Assembly: GCA_028023455.1 (NCBI GenBank)
Contig: JAQFVV010012435.1
Coordinates: forward strand, 3,660,001 to 3,724,000
Direction of reading: 5' to 3'
Origin: Epiperipatus broadwayi
Taxonomy: Eukaryota; Onychophora; Udeonychophora; Euonychophora; Peripatidae
DNA length: 64,000 nt
Both the position numbers and the translations under genes were made by a program. Numbering within the stretch: position 1 is the first letter of the stretch; the number at the start of each line of letters is the position of its first letter. Of the stretch, positions 36,051 to 46,323 are shown piece after piece. Below the pieces are notes generated by a model, which saw only the letters and a program-made list of their open reading frames with translations, was not told the DNA's origin and ran no database searches.

Positions 36051-36314
36051 CATGTGTTTTTCTCTATCAAAAAGATGGAATTAGCATATTTGCATAAAAG
36101 CAAGCTATGATTATGAAGGCAAGATCCTTTGAAAGTGCTCAGCTGTTTTAATATTTTAGTTAGCTATTTGTATTTGTATTAACAGCTTTTGGGAGCAGTT
36201 GCGCTGCACACGCACTTGTGCTTATCTATATTTAACAATTTAAACTTATCATAATTAGAATGATAATTATCAATATAAATATATACATATAATTTACCTA
36301 TAATTATACTTAAC

Positions 36315-37601
36315 TTAAATTTTCCAGCTATCTAATAACACCCATTTTCCAGCCAATTTTACAGGACCTTTAACTATATTCATACATTTTTCAAAATTCT
36401 CTTGTATATACAAAGATTCATAACATATCCTCTCACTATACTTCTTTATATATTTAATTACTTGAATGTTTTTTTCACAATTTATTCTATGTCCAGTATT
36501 TAAAAAATGTAGATAAATCCCTGATCTCATATCCTTCCTTTTAATTGCTCTATTATGTTCTTTACCTCTTTCTAATGCAGTTTTCTCTGTCTGACCAATA
36601 TATATCTTGTTACAAAATTCACAAATAATCTTATATACTAACCCAGCTTTATCATTCTCATTATTATTTTCTATATTACATATCCATTTCCCTAATGATC
36701 TACTGTTTTTCCATCCTATTTTAATATTATTAGGTAATTTTTCCTTTACCAATTCTTTATATACTTTATCAAAATATGGAATTGAAATCCATTTATTATT
36801 TATAGTTAATTTGTGATTATTATAATATCTACTATCTTCATTTTTATTTTTAAAAAATTTACTTATATTTTTCTTTTTATATCCCATACTAATATAATCA
36901 TTTTCAACCTCCAACTTTTGTATTAATGCTACATCTTTATCTAAAGTTAATCTATCATTTTTCTCTTTAAACCCTTTCATTGCTGCCATTTTTTGAGACC
37001 ATGGTTGATATGAACTTGGATCTATTATACCTCTTTTATCTTTCTCTTTAATATAATGTCTTACAACAATCTTACCTGTTATATCCTTCCTCATAAAAAT
37101 ATCTAAATATTTTAATCCTTCCTCTCCATTTTCTATCGTAAATTTAATACCATATCCATTATTATTCATTTCATTAAATGCATTATTGATACTTCTACTA
37201 TTACCTATTATAAGTATATCATCAACATATCTATGATATTGTATAATTTCTTTCATTTTTATATATTTATCAATTACATTTTCCTCAATATAATCAATCA
37301 TAATAGATGATAAAATACCACTAATGGAACATCCCATAACCCATCCTTTAGTTACTTTCCAAAATTCATTTTTATATTTAAAGTATAATGTTTCACTTAT
37401 TAACAATAAAGCTTCATTAATAATACATATCCATTCCTTTGATATACCACCATAATTCTTTATACTTTCCATAACTACTTTTATACTTTCCTCTCTAGGT
37501 ATACTTTGATACATCTTTTCAATATCGAATGATACAATATTTTCATTTATATTGAGGAAAATGTAATTGATAAATATATAAAAATGAAAGAAATTATACA
37601 A
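36315..37601 (-). CDS. PLE-2 reverse transcriptase / GIY-YIG endonuclease, minus copy (5' truncated)
   Basis: A 428-codon open frame. About the first 18 residues come from reading across the inverted junction and are not native. Residues 24-35 (SFDIEKMYQSIP) are RT motif A with aspartate 26. Residues 85-95 (KGWVMGCSISG) are motif B and 125-128 are the YVDD catalytic box, followed by a GLKYLDIF block. The C-terminus carries a GIY-YIG nuclease: LVYKI near 321, IYIGQTEK at 333-340, arginine 345 and glutamate 395 in CYESLYI, so all expected catalytic residues are present. The RT fingers region before motif A is missing, so the protein would not be a complete RT. The facing copy at 37584-38528 differs at only about eight residues. 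Confidence 0.9.
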   Translation of the reverse strand: MYNFFHFYIFINYIFLNINENIVSFDIEKMYQSIPREESIKVVMESIKNYGGISKEWICIINEALLLISETLYFKYKNEFWKVTKGWVMGCSISGILSSIMIDYIEENVIDKYIKMKEIIQYHRYVDDILIIGNSRSINNAFNEMNNNGYGIKFTIENGEEGLKYLDIFMRKDITGKIVVRHYIKEKDKRGIIDPSSYQPWSQKMAAMKGFKEKNDRLTLDKDVALIQKLEVENDYISMGYKKKNISKFFKNKNEDSRYYNNHKLTINNKWISIPYFDKVYKELVKEKLPNNIKIGWKNSRSLGKWICNIENNNENDKAGLVYKIICEFCNKIYIGQTEKTALERGKEHNRAIKRKDMRSGIYLHFLNTGHRINCEKNIQVIKYIKKYSERICYESLYIQENFEKCMNIVKGPVKLAGKWVLLDSWKI

Positions 37602-38528
37602 TATAATAGATATGTTGATGATATACTTATAATAGGTAATAGTAGAAGTATCAATAATGCATTTAATGAAATGAATAATAATAGATATGGTATTAAATTT
37701 ACGATAGAAAATGGAGAGGAAGGATTAAAATATTTAGATATTTTTATGAGGAAGGATATAACAGGTAATATTGTTGGAAGACATTATATTAAAGAGAAAG
37801 ATAAAAGAGGTATAATAGATCCAAGTTCATATCAACCATGGTCTCAAAAAATGGCAGCAATGAAAGGGTTTAAAGAGAAAAATGATAGATTAACTTTAGA
37901 TAAAGATGTAGCATTAATACAAAAGTTGGAGGTTGAAAATGATTATATTAGTATGGGATATAAAAAGAAAAATATAAGTAATTTTTTTAAAAATAAAAAT
38001 GAAGATAGTCGATATTATAATAATAATCACAAATTAACTATAAATAATAAATGGATTTCAATTCCATATTTTGATAAAGTATATAAAGAATTGGTAAAGG
38101 AAAAATTACCTAATAATATTAAAATAGGATGGAAAAACAGTAGATCATTAGGGAAATGGATATGTAATATAGAAAATAATAATGAGAATGATAAAGCTGG
38201 GTTAGTATATAAGATTATTTGTGAATTTTGTAACAAGATATATATTGGTCAGACAGAGAAAACTGCATTAGAAAGAGGTAAAGAACATGATAGAGCAATT
38301 AAAAGGAAGGATATGAGATCAGGGATTTATCTACATTTTTTAAATACTGGACATAGAATAAATTGTGAAAAAAACATTCAAGTAATTAAATATGTAAAGA
38401 AGTATAGTGAGAGGATATGTTATGAATCTTTGTATATACAAGAGAATTTTGAAAAATGTATGAATATAGTTAAAGGTCCTGTAAAATTGGCTGGAAAATG
38501 GGTGTTATTAGATAGCTGGAAAATTTAA
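37584..38528 (+). CDS. PLE-2 RT C-terminus / GIY-YIG endonuclease, plus copy (5' truncated)
   Basis: A 314-codon open frame identical over nearly its whole length to residues 116-428 of the minus copy. It starts just before the YVDD box (YNRYVDDILIIG), so motifs A and B are absent. The native reading frame continues a few codons upstream of the ATG to the inverted junction near 37548. The GIY-YIG domain is intact, with VYKI, IYIGQTEK, LERGKEH and CYESLYI, and ends GKWVLLDSWKI as in PLE-3 (GKWALLDNWKI-like). About eight substitutions and one asparagine insertion separate the copies, pointing to a recent duplication or a single fold-back insertion event. Confidence 0.9.
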   Translation: MKEIIQYNRYVDDILIIGNSRSINNAFNEMNNNRYGIKFTIENGEEGLKYLDIFMRKDITGNIVGRHYIKEKDKRGIIDPSSYQPWSQKMAAMKGFKEKNDRLTLDKDVALIQKLEVENDYISMGYKKKNISNFFKNKNEDSRYYNNNHKLTINNKWISIPYFDKVYKELVKEKLPNNIKIGWKNSRSLGKWICNIENNNENDKAGLVYKIICEFCNKIYIGQTEKTALERGKEHDRAIKRKDMRSGIYLHFLNTGHRINCEKNIQVIKYVKKYSERICYESLYIQENFEKCMNIVKGPVKLAGKWVLLDSWKI

Positions 38529-38847
38529 GTTAAGTATAATTATAGGTAAATTATATGTATATATTTATATAGATAATTATCATTCTAATTATGTTAAGTT
38601 TAAATTATTAAATATAGTTATAATATGTAAAAAAGAGAAAATTAGGAAATTTATAAATAATATTAAAATATAAATATGTGATTATATAATGTAAATACAT
38701 GATTATAATTTATAAATAAATATTATTAATTTTTTTATTAATGAATAAGAAATATATTTTTTTTTTTTTTTTTTTTTAATGTAAAATGAAGCCTATAGAT
38801 GGAGTTGCTGTAAAATAGAAGGAATTATAATATAACTTTGTGTATTT

Positions 38848-38893
38848 ACATCTTGATAAGGCTCCAATATAGAAGCGAAATCTGGGTTGATAA
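38848..38893 (+). ncRNA. Hammerhead-like motif, PLE-2 right arm
   Basis: About 320 bases after the stop codon: ATC, UUGAUAA, GGCUCCAAUAUAGAAGC, GAAA, UCUGGG, UU and GAU. This can fold as stem I (AUC/GAU), an imperfect stem II, the GAAA core, a two-pair stem III closed on A-U, and a UU cleavage position. Core positions 3 and 8 are U and A instead of C and G. Known PLE hammerheads have the same minimal stem III. Confidence 0.45.
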
Positions 38894-39039
38894 GGTTTAT
38901 TAAACATAATATTTTTTATAAAGTCTCATTAAATAATTTTTTATTGAATTATTTTTTTAATATATTACGTTACAAAGACAACATTATGAACAAGTTTTAA
39001 TTTAAAATTTGATCATTTTTTGATATATATATAAAATAG

Positions 39040-39125
39040 TGATAAATTGTCAAGCATTGGTGGCCTAGTGGTTAACATAGCAGCCTTCCAAGTAGCTGGC
39101 CCTGTTTCATTTCCTGGTCAACACT
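39040..39125 (+). repeat. tRNA-derived SINE, right flank of PLE-2
   Basis: GTGATAAATTGTCAAGCATT, TGGCCTAGTGGTTAACATAG (A box), CCTTCCAAGTAGCTGGCCC and GTTTCATTTCC (B box), then ACACTTTGACATATATA. It is nearly identical to 32918-33008. A further TAGTGATAAATT after the TA run (39150-39161) repeats the start of the unit. Confidence 0.8.
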
Positions 39126-39164
39126 TTGACATATATATATATATATAATAGTGATAAATTCTTC

Positions 39165-39330
39165 ATGCAGTAGTACCAACCAGTGTGAGTCATACTGATC
39201 AATGAATGCAAGAAGGTGTGTGCATATATTCCCTGTACAGTGCCTACTTATCTGATATTCCATGACTAGTTTCCAGCTTGTGGCTTTTATCAGTGAGGAG
39301 CGTTTGATATGAAAGCACTACACCTAGATA
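39165..39330. mobile_element. FB foldback MITE, left half
   Basis: CATGCAGTAGTACCAACCAG through TTTCCAGCTTGTGGCTTTTA and ATCAGTGAGGAGC match the left arm of FB elements. The right arm is missing. Confidence 0.7.
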
Positions 39331-39540
39331 TTAGGATCAAATGCAATACCCTAGTAGCCACTTTTTACATTTTTAGTTAACTATAAAGCTATGAATCAAA
39401 AATAAAAACAATGATGTTTTCAATCCAAGTTCATTTACTTGCATAGTCATATAGATTTGAATGCACTTCAGTATTTATACATTTTGATGTCTTTGGTTCA
39501 TAATAACCATATTAATTATCATTCCATGAAAAAGAATGGT
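39331..39540. other. Unique interior sequence shared with 41255-41400 in inverse
   Basis: CAATGATGTTTTCAATCCAAG and AACTATAAAGCTATGAATCA here reappear as reverse complements at 41300-41400 and near 39690-39750, so this block belongs to a larger inverted arrangement. Confidence 0.5.
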
Positions 39541-40273
39541 ATTAAACTACTAACATCATATGATCATCATTTTTTATACTTACACAAGTTATTAAAACAG
39601 TGACAAACTCTCATAAAAATCAATAGATGCAAAAAGATTTGTGCATAAAATCTCTATCTAGTGCATACTATATGACTATATAAGTGAATGAGCATGGATT
39701 GAAAACATTATGATATTTTCATTTTGAACTCATAGTTTTATAGTTAATTAAAAAGATACAATGTGGCTGCTGGAGGTAATTAAATAGACAAAACTCTTCA
39801 TATAGTAATGCAATTCAGAGCAAGCCAGAGTAATCAACGGATGCCAGAAGGCTTGTGCATAAAATCCCCATCTAGTGCCTACTGATTCAATATGCCCAGA
39901 GTAGTTTCTAGCTTGTGGCCTTCATCAGTGAGGAGCTTTGGACTGAGTGGCACTACTGTATGGAGAGTATTGCCTGTTTAATAAGTTATGCACATGCATA
40001 AGAAATAGTGATCCTGTGATGTTTAGTGGCTGCTGGAGGGCTACATTAGATCTTAAGATCTAGAGGCACACTGATGGAAGCCACAAGCTAAATAACTAAT
40101 CTGTGTATAGTGAATGAGTACCCACTAGATATGGATTTTATGGACAAACTTTTTTTGTATCCATGTTTACTATGGCTGGCATTGGGTGGCACTCCTGTAT
40201 GGAGAGCTTGTCAATGTTTTAATAGCTTGTGTAAGGATATAAAATGGTGATCATATGATGTTTAGTAGTTTAA
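39541..40273. mobile_element. Nested FB foldback MITEs
   Basis: Outer ends ATTAAACTACTAACATCATA (39541) and TATGATGTTTAGTAGTTTAA (right end) form an inverted repeat. Inside, a further FB copy runs from about 39785 to 40020 with both ends CTCT(T/C)CATA.AGTA and complement. At least two rounds of insertion of the same family are implied. Confidence 0.7.
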
Positions 40274-40958
40274 TAATTTATTTATTTTAATGATATATTG
40301 TTTTTTTTTACATAAATCAAGTTAATAACTTTATACTTTTTAAAATTCTTATTATATATATATAGTCGCAGGAGACAATTCATCTAACCAAGTAATCAGC
40401 AATAATATTCGCCATTGTTAAGTTTAAGATTATTTAGGTTAAATATAAAAAGATTTACTCCATACTAGAGTACAAACATTTTTATTGATTATTTGTACCC
40501 ATACTAAATTTTTATTACCATTATTTTTGTTTACAAAAAATGTGGTTTTGAAAGAGTGAACTGAATTATGCTTAAAAGGAAAAATGAAAACGTAATGCAC
40601 TAATGGTATTTAGGATTTTTTTTTTAAAAAAAGAAAATATTGAAAAACTATATGAATATAGTAAAGAAATTTATTAGACAAAATGTCTCTTAACTACAAC
40701 ATTATAGAGTTATATATATATTTTCATGAATCAATGTGTATTTCAGTAAGAAAAAGTGGATTCTAATAATTTTACTTATAAGAAAATGAAGACCTGGGGA
40801 AACTAATGCAAAAATTGTAACATATTTTTATCCAGATGGCAAATTAGTAATAGAGAAATTTCTTGGCAGATTGCTTGCAGACATTAAAGAAGCAGGATCT
40901 ATATATGATAAACAATACAACAGACTTTTAAAAAAATCATCTGATAATATAATGAATG
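40274..40958. other. AT-rich spacer
   Basis: No recognised gene. Confidence 0.4.
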
Positions 40959-41219
40959 TTAAACTACTAAACATCACATGATCACAATTCTTTATGCATT
41001 CATAATCTTTTTACACAGAAATTAAACTCTTTATACAGTAGCACTATTCAGTGCAAGCCATGGAAATCAATAGATGCAAGAAGATTTGTGCATAAATCCC
41101 TATCTAGTGCCTATTCATCCAATATCCCCAGACTAGTTTCTAGCTGGCACTACTGTATGAAGAGTTTAACCTTATGTAAGCATAAAGAATGGTGATCATA
41201 TGATGTTTAGTGTTTTAAT
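40959..41219. mobile_element. FB foldback MITE, deleted copy
   Basis: Outer ends TTAAACTACTAAACATCACA and ATGATGTTTAGTGTTTTAA are inverted. The interior keeps most of the left arm and a short part of the right. Confidence 0.7.
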
Positions 41220-41254
41220 ACCAACCCTGCCCAATATGATTATGTGGATTATGG

Positions 41255-41500
41255 TTATTAAAAAACCAAAGACACTAAAAAGAATGGATGCTGAACAGTG
41301 TTCACATCTATATGACTATACAAACTAATGAGCTTGAATTAAAAACATTATTGTGTTTTTATTTTGGATTCAAAGCTTTATAGTTGGCTAATAAGGTAAA
41401 AAGTGGGTGCTGGTATGTTGCATTAGATCCTAAGATCTCTTTCATATCCAAGACTCCTCACTGATAAAAGCAACAAGCTAGAAACTAATCTGGAGATATT
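41255..41500. mobile_element. FB-associated inverted arm
   Basis: Reverse-complement of sequence around 39331-39480, then a right-arm FB segment (CTCACTGATAAAAGCAACAAG, TCTGGAGATATTG). Confidence 0.55.
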
Positions 41501-41616
41501 GAATGTTTTAGTAAATTTTTGTGTGGAAGCACTCATTCCATTCAATACATGGATGCATTGTCCCTGGTATACACATAAAATTTGAGGTCTGATAAAATAT
41601 CTCAATATATATATAT

Positions 41617-43480
41617 TATAATGATCCAAACAAAGTGGGAGATCGCATTGCACCGCACCGCACTACCAATGGCGCCATCTAGGCATTTGAGCCTAGAAAA
41701 ATTTATAAAGTAGGCAGATACGCGCTGTTAGGATTCCACTTTATTTACATATTTAGATCGTTAGCCCATTGTCACTAGCTCAGTGGAGACGCAGAGATAA
41801 AAATCCATAAATTTAGATATAAATATAAAAAAATAATAAAAGCCACTGCCAGAAATTAACACAGAAAAATATTTATTTACGCACATATAAAATCATTCTA
41901 AACCCGAGGAATAAGTTTAACATTTAGATTTTTATATTAACTTTTAATTTTACATTTAAAATAGCTTGCTATAATGTTTAATATTTTATTTAGAGGGTCG
42001 GGTATGAATAGGCTACATAGATCTGCATTTGAAAAGACAATATTTTTCCCTTATTTAACCCTAGGCTAAAAATTCAAAGTCAAACTGACGCCAACCATCC
42101 GATACACCTATGTATTCAATGTAGCATGAAAATACAACGGCACTAAATAGACTATACTGTCAGGAATGCACATCTGAACAGTATAGTGAGAAGACATTGT
42201 TGCTCTCCACCACCAGGAATGCTACTTCTGATGGCGAGTAGAACAATAAACATAAAACTCCATAGGAATGGATTGCGTCTTGCGTCTTACTATCCAATTC
42301 CATAGGCAACAGAGGGTGTGCGGCGTATATATGTAATCCTGCACGTGGCGGATCTCCTGCTACATTTACTACCTACATAAATATATCGAAACCATTGAGC
42401 CAATTCAACCACGAAACAAATAACCTAAGATTACCCTCCCTTAATATAACCTTACAAAACTATATAGCCGTTCATGCCCGACTTAAGTTTAACATTTTTA
42501 TAATTAATTTAACGGAAAACAAAAATCATAATAAAACTTAAAGAACAAAAAATAAATAAATGGAAATGATTTTACAAAATAAATACATTAAACAAAATTA
42601 TAACTAATTAATAAATAATATCGGTCAGATAGAATAATATTGCAATTATTTAAATCTGGAAAGTTTTTAATTTACTGTTCATAAATTTTAAAGTTCTTAC
42701 GGTTATTTAAAAAGTTCATCTTCATATATTCCTTGCCGTTTGAACATGAATTCCCACGCCGTCCGAAGATTGGTATCCTGTGGCCGATTTATTTATCCAT
42801 CCGGAGATATTTTTAGTGTGGTTGGTCCTCAATGTAGAAACGATGGTTCATTTTTCTTCCTTTCTTAGCAGAACTGAAGGGATTGAAGCTGTGCATCTTT
42901 TTCAATCCCCTCAGCACTAACACCTAGCTGTTACATCGTAATAATCATCAATAACTCCTCACTAATTAATAATTTCCAAATTTTCCTTTTATACGTATTC
43001 GAAGGATTGACTTAACATTACGTCATCGATGAGATGATCCTTTTCGTTGAGGTCCGATTCCATAGGGATTTCTTCTTATTTGCTAACAGTTTCTATTGTT
43101 TTCTTATCTGACCAGTGTTTTTACATTTAAATGCCGAAGGCTGGTTTACATTTAACTAATTAACAATCATTTCCATTTCTGATTAATTAACCTGTTTTCC
43201 AAATCAAAAATATATTTAAAGATAAATTTAAAGATATAATTTCATCTCCAAATCTTTTTAAAATTTAGTTTTAAAATACTTTTTCTTTAATAAAGTTTTA
43301 TTTTAATAATTTTTCATTATCTGTGCGATTTAATTAATATATAAGAGTTTAAGATGATATTTAATTTCAATTTTTAATTCTTAAAGAAAATTTTTAAATG
43401 CGAAATTTTTAATTTACTTTCATGTTTAATAAATTTAAAAAAAACAACAACAATGTAACGAACATCTATGCTCGTTACAT
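41617..43480 (-). repeat. LTR-like repeat (family L), copy A
   Basis: About 1.86 kb, noncoding, and GC-richer than the surroundings in places. It shares its whole course with copy B (44204-45955) until about 43005, and its right 1.1 kb with copy C (47837-48937) almost base for base. In minus orientation it starts TGTAACGAGC and ends GGATCATTATA. Termini of the TG..CA kind plus flanking PBS-like and PPT-like sequences point to an LTR. No ORF was recognised. Confidence 0.6.
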
Positions 43481-44203
43481 ATCAGTAAAGTTACTTAAAA
43501 AAAATGATCAAAAAAAAAAAATTTTACTTAGGGTTAGTAATTACGGTACATGATTGACGAAGACATTTACAAAACATCCGGTTAATAATTTTACAAAAAG
43601 ACTATATACAAAAAGAAAAAGAAAATGTTGACCATCGCTTACCTAAGGACCATTTACGTTTACACCTCCTCCCCCCGAGAATTCTATTTTATTTTATACA
43701 TTTTATTTTTACTCATGGCATGACAAGCAAATTATTTAAATTATTTAGGAAGGTTGCATTGAAGTAAATATATTTTGAAAGATAATGGATTTATACGTGT
43801 ATATTTGCAGCACAATTATTCATACCACCAACTTATTTATGACTGATTAAAATGCTTAAATAGGATTACACTGAAGTAAATTCCCAACAGTACTCATCGT
43901 AAGGTACCACATTTACCATCATAAACTTGCGTGGCTGTGCGCTCCTATACACATTAAAGCATAATTTATATTAACAACAAAATATCAATCACAACCTTTT
44001 GACTTTCTTTTTAACGAACTACAGTTTAAAATTATTTATACTTTCTAGTGCTAGTTTTTAATATATGTGCTATCTCATTCTGGCAGTGCTTTTATAAGAT
44101 TTAAAGTATACGACTTATGTAAACAGATAAAAATATTTCATTTTGACAAAATTTGCTCAGGGTATTTGTGGTTTATTAAAGATTGGCCCGAGTTGGTTCG
44201 CCA
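43481..44203 (-). other. Possible internal region between LTR-like copies, with PBS-like and PPT-like tracts
   Basis: On the minus strand, TGGCGAACCAACTCGGGCCA (44203 downward) begins one base after the end of copy B (GTTACA), the position and TGG start expected of a tRNA primer-binding site. At 43676-43665 the minus strand reads GGGGGGAGGAGG followed at once by TGTAAACG, as expected for a polypurine tract next to an LTR start. This would place the LTR start about 185 bp beyond the repeat edge seen in copy C, so the model is not fully consistent. No coding capacity is seen between them. Confidence 0.4.
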
Positions 44204-45955
44204 TTGTAACGATCCGGATAAAATGACTTATGTAATCTGCACTACGGGGCGCCATCTAAAGCATTTGAACCTAGAAAAATTTATAAAGTAGGCAGATACG
44301 TAAGAAAAAAAAAATTTTTTTTAATTTTGATTCCGGTCGTTAGCCCATGTCGCTAGCTCAGTGGAATAGCAGAGATTAAATAATATAATATCTTATCTAA
44401 TTATATTTCAATATTAAAAAATAAATAAAATAAGCCACTGCCAGTAATTAACATACAATTATTTATTTATGCACATATATATAAGATTTAAAATTATTTT
44501 AGTATTAGTTTTACATTTTAACATTTAACATTATTTTTAACTTTGATTTTTGACTTTAATTTACCTTTAATTACTATTACATTCTGATTTTACATTTTAA
44601 TTAAGTTCGCACAGATGGGATTATAAAAGCTTGTTATAATAAGTTGCTATAGATCGGTTACATAGATTACACGGTTAAAAACATTCCAAAGTAAGCATAA
44701 GCGATCAAAATATAAAATTATTGATTACTGACAATTGCAGAGGGAAATTTATATGTAACCCAATAGTATTCACCATAAGATACTTGCATTGTCACCAATA
44801 ACTTAAAAGACATCCGAATAAATACATTTTAGATACTCACCGTGAGGTATCATTATTTATCGAATGTCTATATATTTTGATCAAATATGAAAACGCAAAA
44901 CATAGTTAACCGATAAACAATCCATGCAAGCGTCTATAAACAACTTAAATTTAATGCATTTTTATTTAGAATCGAGTCTGAATACTACATAGATTTGCAT
45001 TGAAATTAAAAATATTCTATCCCTATTTAACCTTAGGCTAAAATTCGCAGTCAAACTGGCATCAATCCATCTGATACATCGATGTATTCAATGTAATACG
45101 AAATACGGCAGCACCAAAAGAATTAAGAAAAGACATTGACTCTCAATCAGATAGGAATATTACATCTATCTAATGAGAAGAACAAAAAAAAAAAAACTCC
45201 ATAGAAAGGAACTGCATTCTCCGTCTTATAATTCCTTCCATAGGCAAACGGGTGAGTGCGGCGTATATATAAACGATTCTGCCCGTAGCGAATCTCCGAT
45301 TACATCTACTAACTACATCAATATATCCAATCCATTGACCCAATCTAACAACGACATAAATAACCCAAGATTACCCTCCCCTAATATAACTTTACAAATC
45401 TATACAGCCATTCACACCCGACTTAAGTTTAACATTTTTATAATTAATTTAACGGAAAACAAAAATCATAATAAAACTTAAAGAACAAAAAAGTAAATAA
45501 ATAAATGGAAATGATTTTAAATATATATATAAAAAAAAATACATCAAATAACATTATTAATAAATTAAATTGGTCAGATAGGATAAGATTGCAATCATTT
45601 AACTCTGGAAAGTTTAATTTAATGTTCATTTTTTATAAAGTTCTTACAGTTTAAAATCTTTTACAGTTGCTTGCCATGAACGTGAATTCCCACGCCGTCC
45701 TAAAATTGGTATTCTGTTGGCCGATTTATTTATCTGTCCGGAGGTTTTTTGCTTTAACTGGTCCTCAATGTAGAAAAATGATAGTTCATTCCTTTTTCTT
45801 TCTTAGCAAAGCTGAAGGGATTGAATCGTGCGTCTTTTTTCAATCCCTTCTCCTTCACTTCTGCACTAACACAACTCTCTCACATCGTAATAATCATTCA
45901 CTAGTCACTGATTAATAATTTCCAAATTTTCCTTTTATATTAATGTGAAGGATTG
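44204..45955 (-). repeat. LTR-like repeat (family L), copy B
   Basis: Diverged relative of copy A in the same orientation. Shared blocks include GCGCCATCTA, TTTATAAAGTAGGCAGATAC, GTCGCTAGCTCAGTGG (a tRNA A-box-like string) and GACTTAAGTTTAACATTTTT, through the CCTCAATGTAGAAA block to near 45955. Similarity then stops. The (+)-strand open stretch at 45173-45481 has no support as a gene. Confidence 0.65.
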
Positions 45956-46323
45956 AATTTAGGTTGGTAGCGGAAGATTGGAAGTGGGCTGTGAAGCGCA
46001 ATCTGAATCTCAGATTCCGCTTCATTTTCCCGGACTTACAATTGATAAAAAAAAAAATGTAAAAAAAAATATCTTACTTGCGGTTCCGGTGACAAAAGAA
46101 CAACCTGGTTTGAAAGGAGTACGTGATTTATTTATATATATATAAAAAAACATTTATTGGTAAACTAATGTTAGCCCCATTTTTTTTTCTCTTTGCTGCT
46201 ATATGTTAAAAACATTTTGACCTATCTATCACTGAGTGCAAACTATTACAGTAAACTATATTCATATTTTTAAGAGTGTGGTTCGAATTCCTTATCAATC
46301 CATCTGTGACATTATTTTGCTTG
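45956..46323. other. Spacer between copy B and the coiled-coil ORF
   Basis: GC-richer at 45965-46115, with the short inverted match GCGCAATCTGAATCTCAG/ATTCCGC, then AT-rich. No gene recognised. Confidence 0.35.

Larger units (their letters stand above)
33321..36225 (+). mobile_element. Penelope-like element 1, complete insertion into PLE-2
   Basis: A 2,905-bp insertion flanked by the 9-bp direct repeat CTATATTTA (33312-33320 and 36226-36234), which restores a continuous PLE-2 sequence when one copy and the insert are removed. Its 5' end is an inverted copy of its own 3' end: 33361-33739 matches 35855-36222 in reverse complement, covering the GIY-YIG C-terminus and tail. A further 40-bp inverted repeat (33319-33360 and 33733-33775) brackets this arm. 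The body encodes an RT-GIY-YIG protein on the plus strand. It is less AT-rich than PLE-2, indicating an unrelated PLE family. Confidence 0.9.
33012..38960. mobile_element. Penelope-like element 2, head-to-head duplicated, interrupted by PLE-1
   Basis: A minus-oriented arm (about 33012-33320 plus 36226-37548) faces a plus-oriented arm (about 37549-38960). The arms are nearly identical, including the coding region and a 3' untranslated part ending in AATTATTTAATGAGAC or its complement. The junction near 37548 joins the two copies within the RT coding region with a few bases of microhomology. The left arm is split by the complete PLE-1 insertion. Inverted partial copies are characteristic of PLEs. 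The arms are AT-rich like the surroundings. Outer ends fall in TA-rich sequence, so the target duplication cannot be read. Confidence 0.85.

Noticed and set aside
36080-36160. Hammerhead-like motif in the PLE-1 tail (GAAGG hairpin with TTTGAAAG)
   Set aside because: A short hairpin and a GAAA are present, but no core segment resembling (C/U)UGANNA in the correct place and no stem I could be drawn.
36607-36816. 69-codon frame antisense to PLE-2, repeated identically at 38027-38236
   Set aside because: Exact repetition is explained by the PLE-2 inverted duplication. It is an antisense shadow of the RT-GIY-YIG frame.
16165-39125. Possible true tRNA genes
   Set aside because: A and B boxes are present but the sequences cannot form complete cloverleafs and are followed by A-rich or TA tails, so they are SINEs.
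45173-45481. 102-codon plus-strand open frame
   Set aside because: It lies entirely inside LTR-like copy B, is antisense to the repeat orientation and is not preserved in copy A.
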